Source: Blastococcus sp. VKM Ac-2987 (GTDB taxonomy: Bacteria > Actinomycetota > Actinomycetes > Mycobacteriales > Geodermatophilaceae). From it: a DNA stretch of 64,000 bases. Location: NCBI RefSeq assembly GCF_026967805.1, contig NZ_JAPVBG010000003.1:558001-622000 (forward strand), in the 5' to 3' direction. The position numbers were made by a program, and so were the translations under genes. Below the pieces are notes generated by a model that was not told the DNA's origin, did not search any database, and saw only the letters and a list, made by a program, of their open reading frames with translations. This document shows, in pieces, positions 34,155-42,811 of this stretch (position 1 is its first letter; every line of letters begins with the position of its first letter).

Positions 34155-34660
34155 GGCGTCCACCTGCTCCGGGTCGTGACGACCTCGCCACTGGTGCCGG
34201 CGGGGTAGAGGTGCCAGGTCTGCCAGGCCCAGCCGCCGCCCGCGAGCGGTTGCGCGGTCATGGCGGTCAGCGCCCCGGCCGATCCCGGGAAGGTGCCGCA
34301 CAGCCAGGTCGGATCGGCCGCGGCGAGCGCCCGCAGCCGGTCGGCGGTCGCGTCCAGGTCGCGGTGGTCGGTGGCGGTCACCTCGGAGGTGAGCCGGTAG
34401 CCGCCGGACCGGGCGGCGCGGGGCAGCGGGCGGCCGCCGGCGCCGACGGCGTCGCAGGAGACCTCCTCGGTGAGCCGGTGGCCGCCGGTCTCGACGGTGA
34501 CCACGTGCGAGGCGCCGAGCACCCCGAGGGTGATCGAGCTGCCGTCGGCACCGGGGAGCCGCAGCCGGGCCAGCGTCGCCGGCGGGGGCCCGTCGAGCAG
34601 CAGACCCAGGGCGGCGGCGGAGACGTCCCGCGGCTGGACGTCCAGCTGGTGCAGGCTCAT
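34151..34660 (-). CDS. DUF2617 family protein
   Basis: 169 residues, soluble. It opens with 'MSLHQLDVQPRDVSAAALGL' and closes with the family block 'WQTWHLYPAGTSGEVVTTRS'. Function unknown; the family occurs almost only in this gene neighbourhood in actinobacteria (general knowledge, not checked here). ATG overlaps the DUF4178 stop by four bases. Confidence 0.85.
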   Translation of the reverse strand: MSLHQLDVQPRDVSAAALGLLLDGPPPATLARLRLPGADGSSITLGVLGASHVVTVETGGHRLTEEVSCDAVGAGGRPLPRAARSGGYRLTSEVTATDHRDLDATADRLRALAAADPTWLCGTFPGSAGALTAMTAQPLAGGGWAWQTWHLYPAGTSGEVVTTRSRWTP

Positions 34661-35271
34661 GCCTCGGGCGTCCGGTGGTAGACGGTCAGCTCGCCGCGGC
34701 TGACGGCGCGGCCGGTGGAGACCTCCCACGACTGGGTGGGCGCCCAGCGCTCGAAGGCCAGCAGGCCGGTCTTGTCCGCCGTCGCGTAGTCGGCGTAGTC
34801 GACGGTCCCGGTGGGCGGCGTGCCCGTGGTGCCCTCGGCGGTGTAGGCGGCCCGGCCCCGCTCGATCTGCCGGTGCACCCGGTCGTCGAGGACGACGTCG
34901 CCTTCCGGCGTGAGGTTCGTGCCCTCGCGGCGCATCCAGAGAGTCATCTCCAGGTCGCCCTCGTCGTCCTCCACGGTGAGCCAGCGGCGGCCGGTGGACC
35001 CGTCGAGCAGGTGCTCGCGCCAGGTCATCCCGCCTTCCTCGAGGACGATCGTGCCGCGGACGACGTGGTCGATCCCGGCGTAGGTGATCACGTCGCCGAC
35101 GCCGATCCGGTGCGGGTCGTAGACGTCGGGCTCGTCGGCGAGCGGGTCGACCCGGGGGCGGGGACCCGCGGCGCGGGCGAGGTTGCGCCGGCGCAGCACC
35201 AGGATGACCGCGGCGAGGACGGCCAGGGCCACCAGCACGACGATCAGCAGGACGAGGAGCACGTCGGACAT
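34657..35271 (-). CDS. DUF4178 membrane-anchored protein
   Basis: 204 residues: an N-terminal transmembrane helix ('VLLVLLIVVLVALAVLAAVI'), then a DUF4178 domain of about 130 residues with 'IGVGDVITYAGIDHVVRGTI', 'WREHLLDG' and 'RWLTVEDDEG'. First gene of the five-gene cluster. The ATG is preceded by 'GGCCACCCGCC' with no strong ribosome binding site. Function unknown. Confidence 0.87.
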   Translation of the reverse strand: MSDVLLVLLIVVLVALAVLAAVILVLRRRNLARAAGPRPRVDPLADEPDVYDPHRIGVGDVITYAGIDHVVRGTIVLEEGGMTWREHLLDGSTGRRWLTVEDDEGDLEMTLWMRREGTNLTPEGDVVLDDRVHRQIERGRAAYTAEGTTGTPPTGTVDYADYATADKTGLLAFERWAPTQSWEVSTGRAVSRGELTVYHRTPEA

Positions 35272-35368
35272 GGCGGGTGGCCTCCTGGCGGTCGGCGGAC
35301 GGGCCGGGAGCAACCTATCGCGCCGGCACTCCGGGCCGGGCGCCGCGCCCGCCGCCGTCAGCCCCGGG

Positions 35369-36172
35369 TCAGCCGCCGGGGGAGTGCGCCGCCGCGGGCG
35401 CCGCCCGGTCCGCGTCCGCGCCGTCCTCCTGCGCCGCGTTCCCGGCGCTGTTGCCGTGGAACGACGTCTGCGGTGCCGCGGTCCCCCCGGGGCGCCGGCC
35501 GGCCTGCCCGGCGGAGGCGAGCGCCTGCGGGGCCAACGCGGGGTCCACCCGGCCCCACTCGGTCTCGACGTCGGTGAGCAGCGCCTCCAGGTAGGCGCGC
35601 AGCTGGGCGCGGCAGGCCTGGGCGTACGCCTTGAGGAAGGCGACCTGCTCCTCGAGCTCGGCGGCGGTCCGGGAGCCGGGCGCGGCGTCGTCGTCCTCGA
35701 GCGCCTTCCCGCCGGCGGTCAGCCGGGCGGCGGCCTCCTGGGCCGCCTGCATGATCGCCCCGGCGTTCTCCCGGGCGAGCCGCAGCTGCTCCTCGTACTG
35801 GTCGCGGGCCTCGGTGGTCATCTGCCGGCTGAAGTCCTCGGCCTCGGCGACGTAGTCGTCGGCCGTCTGCTGGGCGCTGGCCAGGATCTTGACTGCCTGC
35901 TCGCTCGGCGGCTGGGGCATGGGCGCGCCGTCCAGCCGCTGCTGGAGTGCGGTGACCTGCTCCTGCAGGAAGGCGCGCTCCCCGGCGAGCGCCTGCACCT
36001 CGGCGGCCAGCGTGCCCACCTCCGCCGCGACGAGGTGCTGGAAGCGGTCGACCGAGGCCTGGTCGTAGCCGGGGTGCAGCATGGATCCGGTGGCGAACCG
36101 CGTACCGCGGATCTGCGCCGGTGTGAGCCGTCGGTCGTGCCCTCCGGTACCGGACACATCGGTGGTGGTCAT
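35369..36172 (-). CDS. DivIVA-family coiled-coil protein
   Basis: 267 residues. The N-terminal DivIVA module has 'LTPAQIRGTRFATGSMLHPG' and 'YDQASVDRFQHLV', followed by two long heptad-rich coiled coils (about 45-75 and 90-215) and an Ala/Gly-rich tail. Family proteins assemble at poles and membranes of negative curvature; actinobacterial members organise polar growth. This is not the essential wag31 of the ftsZ cluster. Its ATG overlaps the stop of the flavohaemoglobin gene by four bases, an unexpected partnership. Confidence 0.83.
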   Translation of the reverse strand: MTTTDVSGTGGHDRRLTPAQIRGTRFATGSMLHPGYDQASVDRFQHLVAAEVGTLAAEVQALAGERAFLQEQVTALQQRLDGAPMPQPPSEQAVKILASAQQTADDYVAEAEDFSRQMTTEARDQYEEQLRLARENAGAIMQAAQEAAARLTAGGKALEDDDAAPGSRTAAELEEQVAFLKAYAQACRAQLRAYLEALLTDVETEWGRVDPALAPQALASAGQAGRRPGGTAAPQTSFHGNSAGNAAQEDGADADRAAPAAAHSPGG

Positions 36173-37308
36173 TCGGTCACCTTCCCCTCGGCACTGGGCC
36201 CCGGTCGGCTGGGGGCGAACACCTCGCTGCGCACCCGCTCCCGCGGCACGCCGTGCTGGAGCAGCCCGTCGACGGTCTGCTCCACCATGGGCGCCGGGCC
36301 GGCCACGTACACCTCGCGGCTGAGCCACGGACCGTGCCGGAGCACCACGTCCCCGATGTCGCCCCGCTCGAGACCCGACCGCTCGTCGGCCGACACCGCG
36401 TACGTCACGCTCAGCCAGGGGCAGGACTGCTGCAACGCGTCAAGCGCGGCGCGGTCGTGGAACTGGTCCTCGGTGCGGGCACCGACGAAGAGATCCACCC
36501 GGCGGGGAGGTCCCTGCCGGTCGACCTGGTCGACGAGGGCCTCGAGCGGGGCCAGGCCCATGCCGCCGGCCACGAGCAGCAGGTCGCGGTCGGAGCCCTC
36601 GCCCAGGGTCAGGTCGCCCAGCGGGGGGCCCAGCCGCATCAGGTCACCCACCTCGGTGCTGCGCACGAGGGCGGTGCTCACCGGGCCGCCCGGGCGGGCC
36701 TTGACGTGCAGGTCGAGGGTGCCGTCCTCCCGGGGGGCGTTGGCCGGTGAGTAGTAGCGCCAGAGCCGGGGACGGCGGTCGATCTCCAGGGACAGCGACT
36801 GGCCGGCCAGGTAGTTCACCGGTACCTCGGGGCGTATCCGCAGCACCGCCACGTCGATGGCGCGCCGCTCGTGCGCCACGACCTCGGCCCGCCAGGTGGC
36901 GGGGTGGTCGGCGGACTCCTCGGCGCCCTGGATCATCACCGAGGCGACGAGCTCGTAGGCCTCGGTCCAGGTGCGGGCGCGGTGCTCGTCCCACTCGTCG
37001 TCGAAGTGCTCGAGCGTCGCCAGCAGGCTGGGCATGACCGCCGGGTAGTGCGCCGGGAGGGTGCCGAACTTGCGGTGGTCGTGGCCGAGCTGCTTGAGGA
37101 TGGGCACGAGACCCTCGAGGTCGTCGACGTGCGAGACGACCTCTCCGAGGGCGTGGAAGAACCGGTCCCGCTGGTGGGCCATCGAGACCGGGAACATCGC
37201 CCGCGTCTCCGGGTGGCTCAGGAAGAGGTGCGAGTAGAAGTACAGCGGGGCCTCGTCGCCCGTCGCCGCGGCCTTGGCGAAGCTGGCCCGCATCGCGGCG
37301 ATGTCCAT
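36169..37308 (-). CDS. Flavohaemoglobin-like protein (globin + FAD/NAD reductase)
   Basis: 379 residues. Globin domain (1-135): B10 Tyr25 in 'FYSHLF', proximal His87 in 'LPAHYPAV'. FAD-binding domain with 'LWRYYSPAN' and 'GGPVST', then an NAD(P)H-binding domain with 'VAGGMGLAPLEAL' and 'YVAGPAPMVEQTV'. This is the layout of nitric oxide dioxygenases, which turn NO into nitrate. It lacks the usual 'RQYSLS' form, having Arg-Tyr-Tyr-Ser. ATG with 'GAGGAGG' upstream. It is cotranscribed with the DivIVA-family gene. Confidence 0.88.
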   Translation of the reverse strand: MDIAAMRASFAKAAATGDEAPLYFYSHLFLSHPETRAMFPVSMAHQRDRFFHALGEVVSHVDDLEGLVPILKQLGHDHRKFGTLPAHYPAVMPSLLATLEHFDDEWDEHRARTWTEAYELVASVMIQGAEESADHPATWRAEVVAHERRAIDVAVLRIRPEVPVNYLAGQSLSLEIDRRPRLWRYYSPANAPREDGTLDLHVKARPGGPVSTALVRSTEVGDLMRLGPPLGDLTLGEGSDRDLLLVAGGMGLAPLEALVDQVDRQGPPRRVDLFVGARTEDQFHDRAALDALQQSCPWLSVTYAVSADERSGLERGDIGDVVLRHGPWLSREVYVAGPAPMVEQTVDGLLQHGVPRERVRSEVFAPSRPGPSAEGKVTE

Positions 37309-37453
37309 GCGTGCCTCCTCGCGGCGTGGTCGATCCGGCTGCGCGAGCGCCCGCCCCGGCTCCGGAGTGCGACCACGCCTGCGCGCTCGGCTTGCCCTTC
37401 CCCGGCCCGGCGGCCGCCACACGGACGCCGCCGATCTTTCTCATCGGCCCAGG

Positions 37454-38683
37454 TCAGGCGGCCGTCGTACCGGCCGGTACCGGGCGAGGGGCCTCGCGCG
37501 GCATGACGAGGGCCCCGACCAGACCGGCCGCGAGGACGGCGGTGCTCACCCCGAACGCCAGCTGGAAGGACACCACGTCGGTGAGCCAGCCGGCCACGAG
37601 CGGACCGGCGATCGCGCCGAGGTCGGCCGACATCTGGAACACCGCCACGACCCGCCCGCCCCGCCCGGCGCTCATGTCGCCGACGAGGGCGGCCGGGGCG
37701 CTGGCCAGCAGCGACGCCGCCAGCCCGAAGACCGCCATGGAGAGCAGGAAGGCCCAGATCACCGGCGGCAGGACGAGGATCGCCATGGCGGCGGTGCCCA
37801 GGGTGGCGCCGAGGACGAGCGAGGGGCGCCGTCCCCAGCCGTCGACCAGCCGGCCCGACCGCAGCAGACCCAGCGCCTGGGCCACCGACCCGGCCAGCAG
37901 GCCGGCACCCGCCCAGGCGACGGTCCGGCCGAGCTCCTCGGTCACGTACAGCGGCACGAGCGAGTTGCGGACCCCGAAGAGCACCCACCCGACGCCGAAG
38001 TTCGCCACCAGCGCGGCGAGGTAGACCCGCGAGCGCAGGGCGGTGCCCAGGGGCATCGGGCCGGCGTCGAGGTCGGGGGAGGCGACGTCCGCCGGCTCGG
38101 GGGCGGCGGGGTCCGGCTCGGCCGAGCGCAGCAGGAGCACGCCGACGCCGCCGGCGACGAGCAGGAAGCCGGCGTAGAGGAAGAACGGCAGCCGGGGGGA
38201 GAGCTCGGCCAGCAGGCCGCCGGCCGCGGGCCCCGCGATCCCGCCCAGGATGAAGCCGCCCTGCCAGGTGGCGGCCGCCCGGCCCCGGTGCGACGGCGGA
38301 GCGACCCGCAGCAGCAGCGAGAGCGCGGCCACGGTGAACATGGCGCTGCCCACGCCGCCGGCCGCGCGCAGCCCGAGGAACAGCGGGAACGACCCGGCCA
38401 GCCCCGCCGCCCCGGTGGTGACGGCGACGATCACCAGGCCCGACGTGAGCACCAGCCGCTCGCCGAACCGCTCGACCAGCGTGCCGCCGCTGAAGGCGGA
38501 GACGAACCGGAAGAACGCGAAGGCGCTGACCGCCAGCCCGATGGCCGTGGTGCCGACGCCGAAGGAGCGGGCGAACAGCGGGATCGCCGGGGCGACGATG
38601 CCGAACCCGAGCGCCACCACGAAGGCGATGACCGCCAGGACCTTGACCTCGCGGGGCAGCTCTCCCCGTGTCCCGACCCGCAC
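37454..38683 (-). CDS. MFS transporter
   Basis: 409 residues with about twelve transmembrane helices. Motif A copies in the two halves are 'GTLVERFGERLV' and 'GRLVDGWGRRPS', and an acidic loop between helices 6 and 7 contains 'EPDPAAPEPADVASPD'. It resembles multidrug efflux (DHA1) members; substrate unknown. GTG start chosen because a strong terminator of the upstream gene lies at 38730-38765, which excludes longer versions. Confidence 0.87.
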   Translation of the reverse strand: MRVGTRGELPREVKVLAVIAFVVALGFGIVAPAIPLFARSFGVGTTAIGLAVSAFAFFRFVSAFSGGTLVERFGERLVLTSGLVIVAVTTGAAGLAGSFPLFLGLRAAGGVGSAMFTVAALSLLLRVAPPSHRGRAAATWQGGFILGGIAGPAAGGLLAELSPRLPFFLYAGFLLVAGGVGVLLLRSAEPDPAAPEPADVASPDLDAGPMPLGTALRSRVYLAALVANFGVGWVLFGVRNSLVPLYVTEELGRTVAWAGAGLLAGSVAQALGLLRSGRLVDGWGRRPSLVLGATLGTAAMAILVLPPVIWAFLLSMAVFGLAASLLASAPAALVGDMSAGRGGRVVAVFQMSADLGAIAGPLVAGWLTDVVSFQLAFGVSTAVLAAGLVGALVMPREAPRPVPAGTTAA

Positions 38684-38729
38684 GGAACGCGATCGTCGCA
38701 CGCCGGGCCGCGGGGTGTCCGGGCAGGCG

Positions 38730-38765
38730 CCGGCGCGCGGGGCGGCTGACCGCCCCGCGCGCCGG
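38730..38765 (-). terminator. Strong hairpin terminator downstream of the NlpC/P60 gene
   Basis: A perfect 16-bp stem (CCGGCGCGCGGGGCGG with its complement) closes on a CTGA tetraloop. It lies 43 bases beyond the stop of the peptidoglycan hydrolase gene on the minus strand and just upstream of the MFS gene. Confidence 0.8.
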
Positions 38766-38807
38766 GAGACCACCCCGGCGATCCGCCCGGGCGCCCTGGA
38801 ACTGCTG

Positions 38808-39977
38808 CTAGGCGATCCGCCGGGCGCTGTTGTAGCCGCCCATCGAGTCGACCGAGGCGACCTTCACCGGCACGCCGAACGTCGCGGCGTGCACCATCTG
38901 CCCGTTCCCGATGTAGATGCCCACGTGGCTGACCGGGCTGTAGAAGAACACCAGGTCGCCCGGCTGCAGGGCCGACCGGGACACCGGGGTGCCCATGGTC
39001 GACTGCATCCGGCTCGAGTGCGGCACGGAGATGCCCGCCGCGGCGTAGGCGTACTGGACCAGGCCCGAGCAGTCGAAGGCGTTGGGTCCGGCGGCGGCCC
39101 ACACGTAGGGGTCGCCCACCTGGGCCAGGGCCGTGTTGACCGCGGTCTGGGCCGCACCGCTCCCGCCGCCGACCGGTGCCGGGGGTGCGGGAGGCGCCGG
39201 GGCGGGGGCCGGAGCGGCAGCGGGGGCCGGGGCGGCGGGTGCCGAGGCGCGCGGTGCCGCCGGGGCGGCGGCCGGGGCCTCGTCCGCAGCAGCCGCCTCC
39301 TGCGCGGCGGCCTCCTGGGCGGCGGCCTCCTGGGCGGCGTGCCGCTCCGCGGCGGCGCGCGAGGCGCGCTGCTCCTCCTCGGTGAGCCGCTCGTACTGCG
39401 CCTGGTACTCCGCGATCTGCTGGTCCAGGCGGGTGCGCTCGGCGGTCACGCGGTCGACCTGCGCCTGGGCGTCCTGCGCCGCCTGCTGGGCCGACGCCTG
39501 GGCGCGGTCGGCGTCGGCGCCGGCCTGGCGGGCCTCACCCAGCACGCCGTTGTTGTGCTGGGCGATGGTGTCGAGCAGCCCCACCCGGTCGACCAGGTCG
39601 CCGGCCGACTCGCTGGTCAGCATCGCCTCGAGGGTGCCGAGCCCGTCACCGGTGTAGGCGCTGCGGGCCACGGTGCGGACCCGGTCCTGGGCCTGCCCGA
39701 GGGCGGCCTGCGCGGCGGTGAGTTCCTCGGCGGCGCGGTCGGCGGCCTCCTGGGTCGACTTGAGCTGCTCGCGGGTCTCGTTGAACCGCTCGGTGAGCAC
39801 TTCCAGGTCGTGCGCGCGGCCGGCGATCAGCTCCGCGGCTTCCTGGGACGTCGTCGGCCGCTCCGGGTCGGCGAACGCGGGGAGCGGCGTCAGGGCGACG
39901 CCGCCGGCGGCCACGAGGGCCACCAGAGCCCGGCGGCCGGTGATCCGTCGCTGGGCAGGGGTGAGCGAACTCGCCAT
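38808..39977 (-). CDS. Secreted NlpC/P60 peptidoglycan endopeptidase (RipA-like)
   Basis: 389 residues. Signal peptide with cleavage after 'PLPAFA' (about residue 36), a long coiled-coil domain (about 45-220), an Ala/Pro-rich linker (about 225-280) and a C-terminal NlpC/P60 domain. The catalytic triad is Cys303 ('AFDCSGL'), His351 ('SHVGIYIG') and His363 ('MVHAAT'). RipA/CwlO-type enzymes cleave D-Glu-mDAP bonds in peptidoglycan stems; the coiled coil normally restrains the enzyme or binds FtsEX-like partners. A c-di-AMP riboswitch lies directly upstream, so expression should follow osmotic/turgor signalling. Confidence 0.93.
   Translation of the reverse strand: MASSLTPAQRRITGRRALVALVAAGGVALTPLPAFADPERPTTSQEAAELIAGRAHDLEVLTERFNETREQLKSTQEAADRAAEELTAAQAALGQAQDRVRTVARSAYTGDGLGTLEAMLTSESAGDLVDRVGLLDTIAQHNNGVLGEARQAGADADRAQASAQQAAQDAQAQVDRVTAERTRLDQQIAEYQAQYERLTEEEQRASRAAAERHAAQEAAAQEAAAQEAAAADEAPAAAPAAPRASAPAAPAPAAAPAPAPAPPAPPAPVGGGSGAAQTAVNTALAQVGDPYVWAAAGPNAFDCSGLVQYAYAAAGISVPHSSRMQSTMGTPVSRSALQPGDLVFFYSPVSHVGIYIGNGQMVHAATFGVPVKVASVDSMGGYNSARRIA
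39295..39339 (-). repeat. Three tandem 15-bp units in the NlpC/P60 gene
   Basis: Three copies of a 15-base unit (plus strand GCCTCCTGGGCGGCG; the first differs at one base) encode a repeating Gln-Glu-Ala-Ala-Ala helix at the end of the coiled coil. Copy number may vary between strains without frameshift. Confidence 0.85.
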
Positions 39978-39996
39978 GTTCGGCGGGTGGTCCTTT

Positions 39997-40180
39997 CTTC
40001 CACGGCCGCCTACCGGGTTAGCTGACGGGTTCGGGCGGGAAGACGCCCGGCGTCCGGCGGCCCCAGGGGACCTCCGGTCGCTTCACCCCGGGAGTGCGAT
40101 GGGTCCCCGGTCCTGCTGCCGGCCGGTGCCGGCGGATGGTTCGGCGGCGCCCGGGCGGCTGTCGCCTGTTGAGCGACGGA
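39997..40180 (-). promoter_or_regulatory. ydaO-yuaA (c-di-AMP) riboswitch
   Basis: The minus strand carries the conserved blocks in order: 'GTCGCTCAACAGGCGACAGC' at the start, 'GGGGACCCA' with 'CGGGGTGAAG', and the 3' consensus 'CCCGAACCCGTCAGCTAACC' running into 'CGGTAGGCGG' and ending about 20 bases before the NlpC/P60 ATG. This class senses c-di-AMP and in actinobacteria commonly precedes cell-wall hydrolase genes, which it turns off when c-di-AMP is high (established for the class). Confidence 0.92.
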
Positions 40181-40289
40181 CGGGTCCGTCCGGACGGACC
40201 CACGCTAGGGGGCGTTCCCGTCTCCCACCATGCGCGGGGGCGACTTCGTCCGGAACTGAGGCGGAACAGGATCGACCGCACACGAAGGG

Positions 40290-41969
40290 TCACCGACATG
40301 CCGGAGCCGCGGCCGCCGCGGCGGTGGCCGGCACGGGCCCCGGGGCGGCCAGGTCGACGACGTCGCCCACCACCCAGACGGCGGGCGGGCGGATCCCGGC
40401 GGCGCCGATCGCCCCCGGCAGCTCGGCCAGCGTCGTCCGCAGCGACCACTGCGTGGCGGTGGAGCCGTCGGCCACGACGGCGACCGGTGTCCCCGGTGCC
40501 CGGCCGTGCTCGACCAGCGCCGCGGCGATCGCCGGGGCGGTCTCCACGCCCATGAGGACGACGAGGGTGCCGCGCAGCCGGCCGAGTGCGGCCCAGTCGA
40601 CCAGCGACTGGGGGTGCCCCGGCGGCAGGTGGCCGGAGACGACGACGAACTCGTGGGTGAGCCCGCGGTGGGTGACCGGGATGCCGGCCAGCGCGGGCAC
40701 GGCGACGGCGCTGGTGGTGCCGGGGACCACCTCGACCGGGATGCCGGCGGCGGTGCAGGCCTGCAGCTCCTCGAAGCCGCGCCCGAAGACGAACGGGTCG
40801 CCGCCCTTGAGCCGCACCACCCGCTTGCCGGCCCGCGCGTGCTCGACCAGCAGCGCGTTGATCCGCTCCTGGGCCATGAACCGGCCGCGGGGCAGCTTCG
40901 AGGCGTCGATCACCTCCGCGCCCGGGGCGAGGGAGGTCAGCAGCGACTGGGGCGCCAGGTGGTCGACCAGCACGACGTCGGCCTCGGCGAGCGCCTGCCG
41001 CCCGCGCACCGTGATCAGCCCCGGATCGCCGGGGCCGCCCCCGACGAGCACCACGCTCCCGGCGCCGCCGCCCCCGCCGCAGGACCGGACCGGCAGCGTC
41101 CCGTCCCCGAGCCCGGCCAGCAGGGCGTCCCGCACGCCGGCGGCCCGCCGAGGGTCCGCGGCGCCGTGCACCGCCACCGCCAGGTCGCCCGCCCGCCCGG
41201 TGACCGGCAGGGCGGCGCTGGCCAGCGCCGGGTCGTCGGCCCTGGTGCAGAAGGTGCGGCTCCGCTCCGCCTCGTCCGCGACCGCCGCGTCCACCCCGGG
41301 GTGGCCGGTCGCCGCGAGGGCGAACCACGCGCCGTCGAGGTCGCCTGCGGCGTAGGGCCGCGCGCGCCAGGTGAGCGCGCCGGCCGTCGCCAGCGACTCC
41401 AGCGCCGGGGTGACCGCGGGGCTGACCACGGTGACCACCGCGCCCGCCGCGAGCAGACCGGCGACCCCGCGGTGCGCCGTCGCGCCCCCGCCGACCACGA
41501 CCACGTGCCGCCGGGCCAGCCGGAGCCCCACGGGGTGCAGCACCTCGCCGGCAGCGTCGGTGGTCACGGGGCCTCCTCGGTCGGAGCGGTCGGGGTCGGG
41601 ATCGGGCAGCGCGCCGGCGTCCGGCGGGCGGGCGACGGCGACCGTCACCCGGCCGTGGACGGTCTTGCCGACGACGAGGACCCCGCCGCCGAGCAGGGCG
41701 GCCGCCTCGGCCACCGAGGGCGTGCCGACGCGGTCCGCGACGGCGGCCGAGGGCGAGGGCACCCGGACCGCGGCGAGGTCCGCCGCCGGGTGGCCGGTGA
41801 GCGGCCAGCCGCGCCGCGCCGCGGCGGCGACCAGCCCGGGCTCGGCCGACCGGCTGTCCAGGGTGGCCAGCCGCACCGGACCTCCGGTACCGGGCAGGAC
41901 GGCGTCCACGGCGGCGAGCACCTCGGCCGCGCTCACGCCCGAGGTCAGCCCGATGCCCACGGTCCTCAC
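40290..41969 (-). CDS. CobE/CbiG-C - precorrin-2 dehydrogenase - uroporphyrinogen-III C-methyltransferase fusion
   Basis: One open frame of 559 codons holds three domains. Residues 1-116 match CobE/CbiG C-terminal ('[20 protein letters not shown]', '[20 protein letters not shown]'). Residues about 140-275 are a CysG-type NAD-dependent dehydrogenase ('[20 protein letters not shown]'). Residues about 300-535 are the SAM-dependent methyltransferase ('[11 protein letters not shown]', '[16 protein letters not shown]'), which makes precorrin-2 from uroporphyrinogen III. No stop separates CobE from CysG, but GTG at codon 135 has 'GAGGAGG' in front of it and could start a separate 425-residue CysG. 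The GTG at 41969 overlaps the cbiO stop by four bases. The dehydrogenase domain may also feed sirohaem synthesis. Confidence 0.85.
   Translation of the reverse strand: MRTVGIGLTSGVSAAEVLAAVDAVLPGTGGPVRLATLDSRSAEPGLVAAAARRGWPLTGHPAADLAAVRVPSPSAAVADRVGTPSVAEAAALLGGGVLVVGKTVHGRVTVAVARPPDAGALPDPDPDRSDRGGPVTTDAAGEVLHPVGLRLARRHVVVVGGGATAHRGVAGLLAAGAVVTVVSPAVTPALESLATAGALTWRARPYAAGDLDGAWFALAATGHPGVDAAVADEAERSRTFCTRADDPALASAALPVTGRAGDLAVAVHGAADPRRAAGVRDALLAGLGDGTLPVRSCGGGGGAGSVVLVGGGPGDPGLITVRGRQALAEADVVLVDHLAPQSLLTSLAPGAEVIDASKLPRGRFMAQERINALLVEHARAGKRVVRLKGGDPFVFGRGFEELQACTAAGIPVEVVPGTTSAVAVPALAGIPVTHRGLTHEFVVVSGHLPPGHPQSLVDWAALGRLRGTLVVLMGVETAPAIAAALVEHGRAPGTPVAVVADGSTATQWSLRTTLAELPGAIGAAGIRPPAVWVVGDVVDLAAPGPVPATAAAAAAPACR
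41572..41578 (-). promoter_or_regulatory. Internal ribosome binding site for the CysG part
   Basis: GAGGAGG on the minus strand, four bases before a GTG at 41567 that is in frame with the upstream CobE domain. It is stronger than most ribosome binding sites in the window. It suggests that both a CobE-CysG fusion and a free CysG-like protein are made. Confidence 0.55.
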
Positions 41970-42811
41970 CTGGGCACCGCCGGGCGGTCGGGGAGAGCGG
42001 CCAGCAGCGCCGCGGCGTCCCGGGGGAGCGGGCTGTCCGGGAGGAGCCCGAGGTCGCGCAGCCGGGCCCCGACCTCCAGCGCCCACGGGCGGGACAGCCG
42101 GGCCCGGCCGAGCAGGTCGCCGTCGCCGAGGACCGCGCCCGGGGTGCCCTGCACGACCGTGCGGTCGACGACCACCGCGACCTCGTCGGCCCAGCGCAGC
42201 GCCAGGTCGACGTCGTGGGTGCTCATCACCACCGTCGAGTCGTGCTCCTGCAGCCGGGCCAGCGCGGCCAGGGTGTCGGCGACCGCGGTCGGGTCCAGCC
42301 CGGCGGTCGGCTCGTCGAGGAGGAGCACGCACGGCCGCATGGCGACCGCGCCGGCGATCGCCACCCGCTTGCGCTCGCCGTAGGAGAGCTGGTGCGTCGG
42401 CCGCTCCGCCAGGGAGTCGACGCCGAGCAGCTCCAGCGCCTCGGCCACCCGGCTGCGGACGGCGTCCTCGGCCAGACCGAGGTTCAGCGGCCCGAAGGAG
42501 ACGTCCTGGCCGACCGAGGCGCTGAACAGCTGGTCGTCGGGGTCCTGCAGCACCAGCTGGACCACCTGCCGGTGGGCGCGCAGGCCGCGCCGGGTGTGCA
42601 CCAGCGGCTCGCCGTCGACGGTGACCGTGCCGGCGGCCGGGCGCAGCGCCCCGGACAGGCAGCGCAGCAGCGTGGTCTTGCCCGAGCCGTTGGCGCCCAG
42701 CAGGGCCAGCCGCCGGCCCGGCGGGATCCGCACCGCGGCGCCGGAGAGCACCGGCGCCGCGCCGGGGTAGCCGGCGACCAGCCCCGCGGCGGCCAGCGTG
42801 CGGTGGCTCAC
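41966..42811 (-). CDS. cbiO: Cobalt ECF/ABC transporter ATP-binding protein
   Basis: 281 residues. Walker A 'GANGSGKTT', Q-loop '[12 protein letters not shown]', signature '[14 protein letters not shown]', Walker B '[12 protein letters not shown]' and the H-loop 'MSTHDVDL' are complete. It energises Co2+ uptake with CbiQ, CbiN and CbiM, encoded directly upstream in the same operon. GTG start overlaps the cbiQ stop by four bases. Confidence 0.94.
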   Translation of the reverse strand: MSHRTLAAAGLVAGYPGAAPVLSGAAVRIPPGRRLALLGANGSGKTTLLRCLSGALRPAAGTVTVDGEPLVHTRRGLRAHRQVVQLVLQDPDDQLFSASVGQDVSFGPLNLGLAEDAVRSRVAEALELLGVDSLAERPTHQLSYGERKRVAIAGAVAMRPCVLLLDEPTAGLDPTAVADTLAALARLQEHDSTVVMSTHDVDLALRWADEVAVVVDRTVVQGTPGAVLGDGDLLGRARLSRPWALEVGARLRDLGLLPDSPLPRDAAALLAALPDRPAVPR

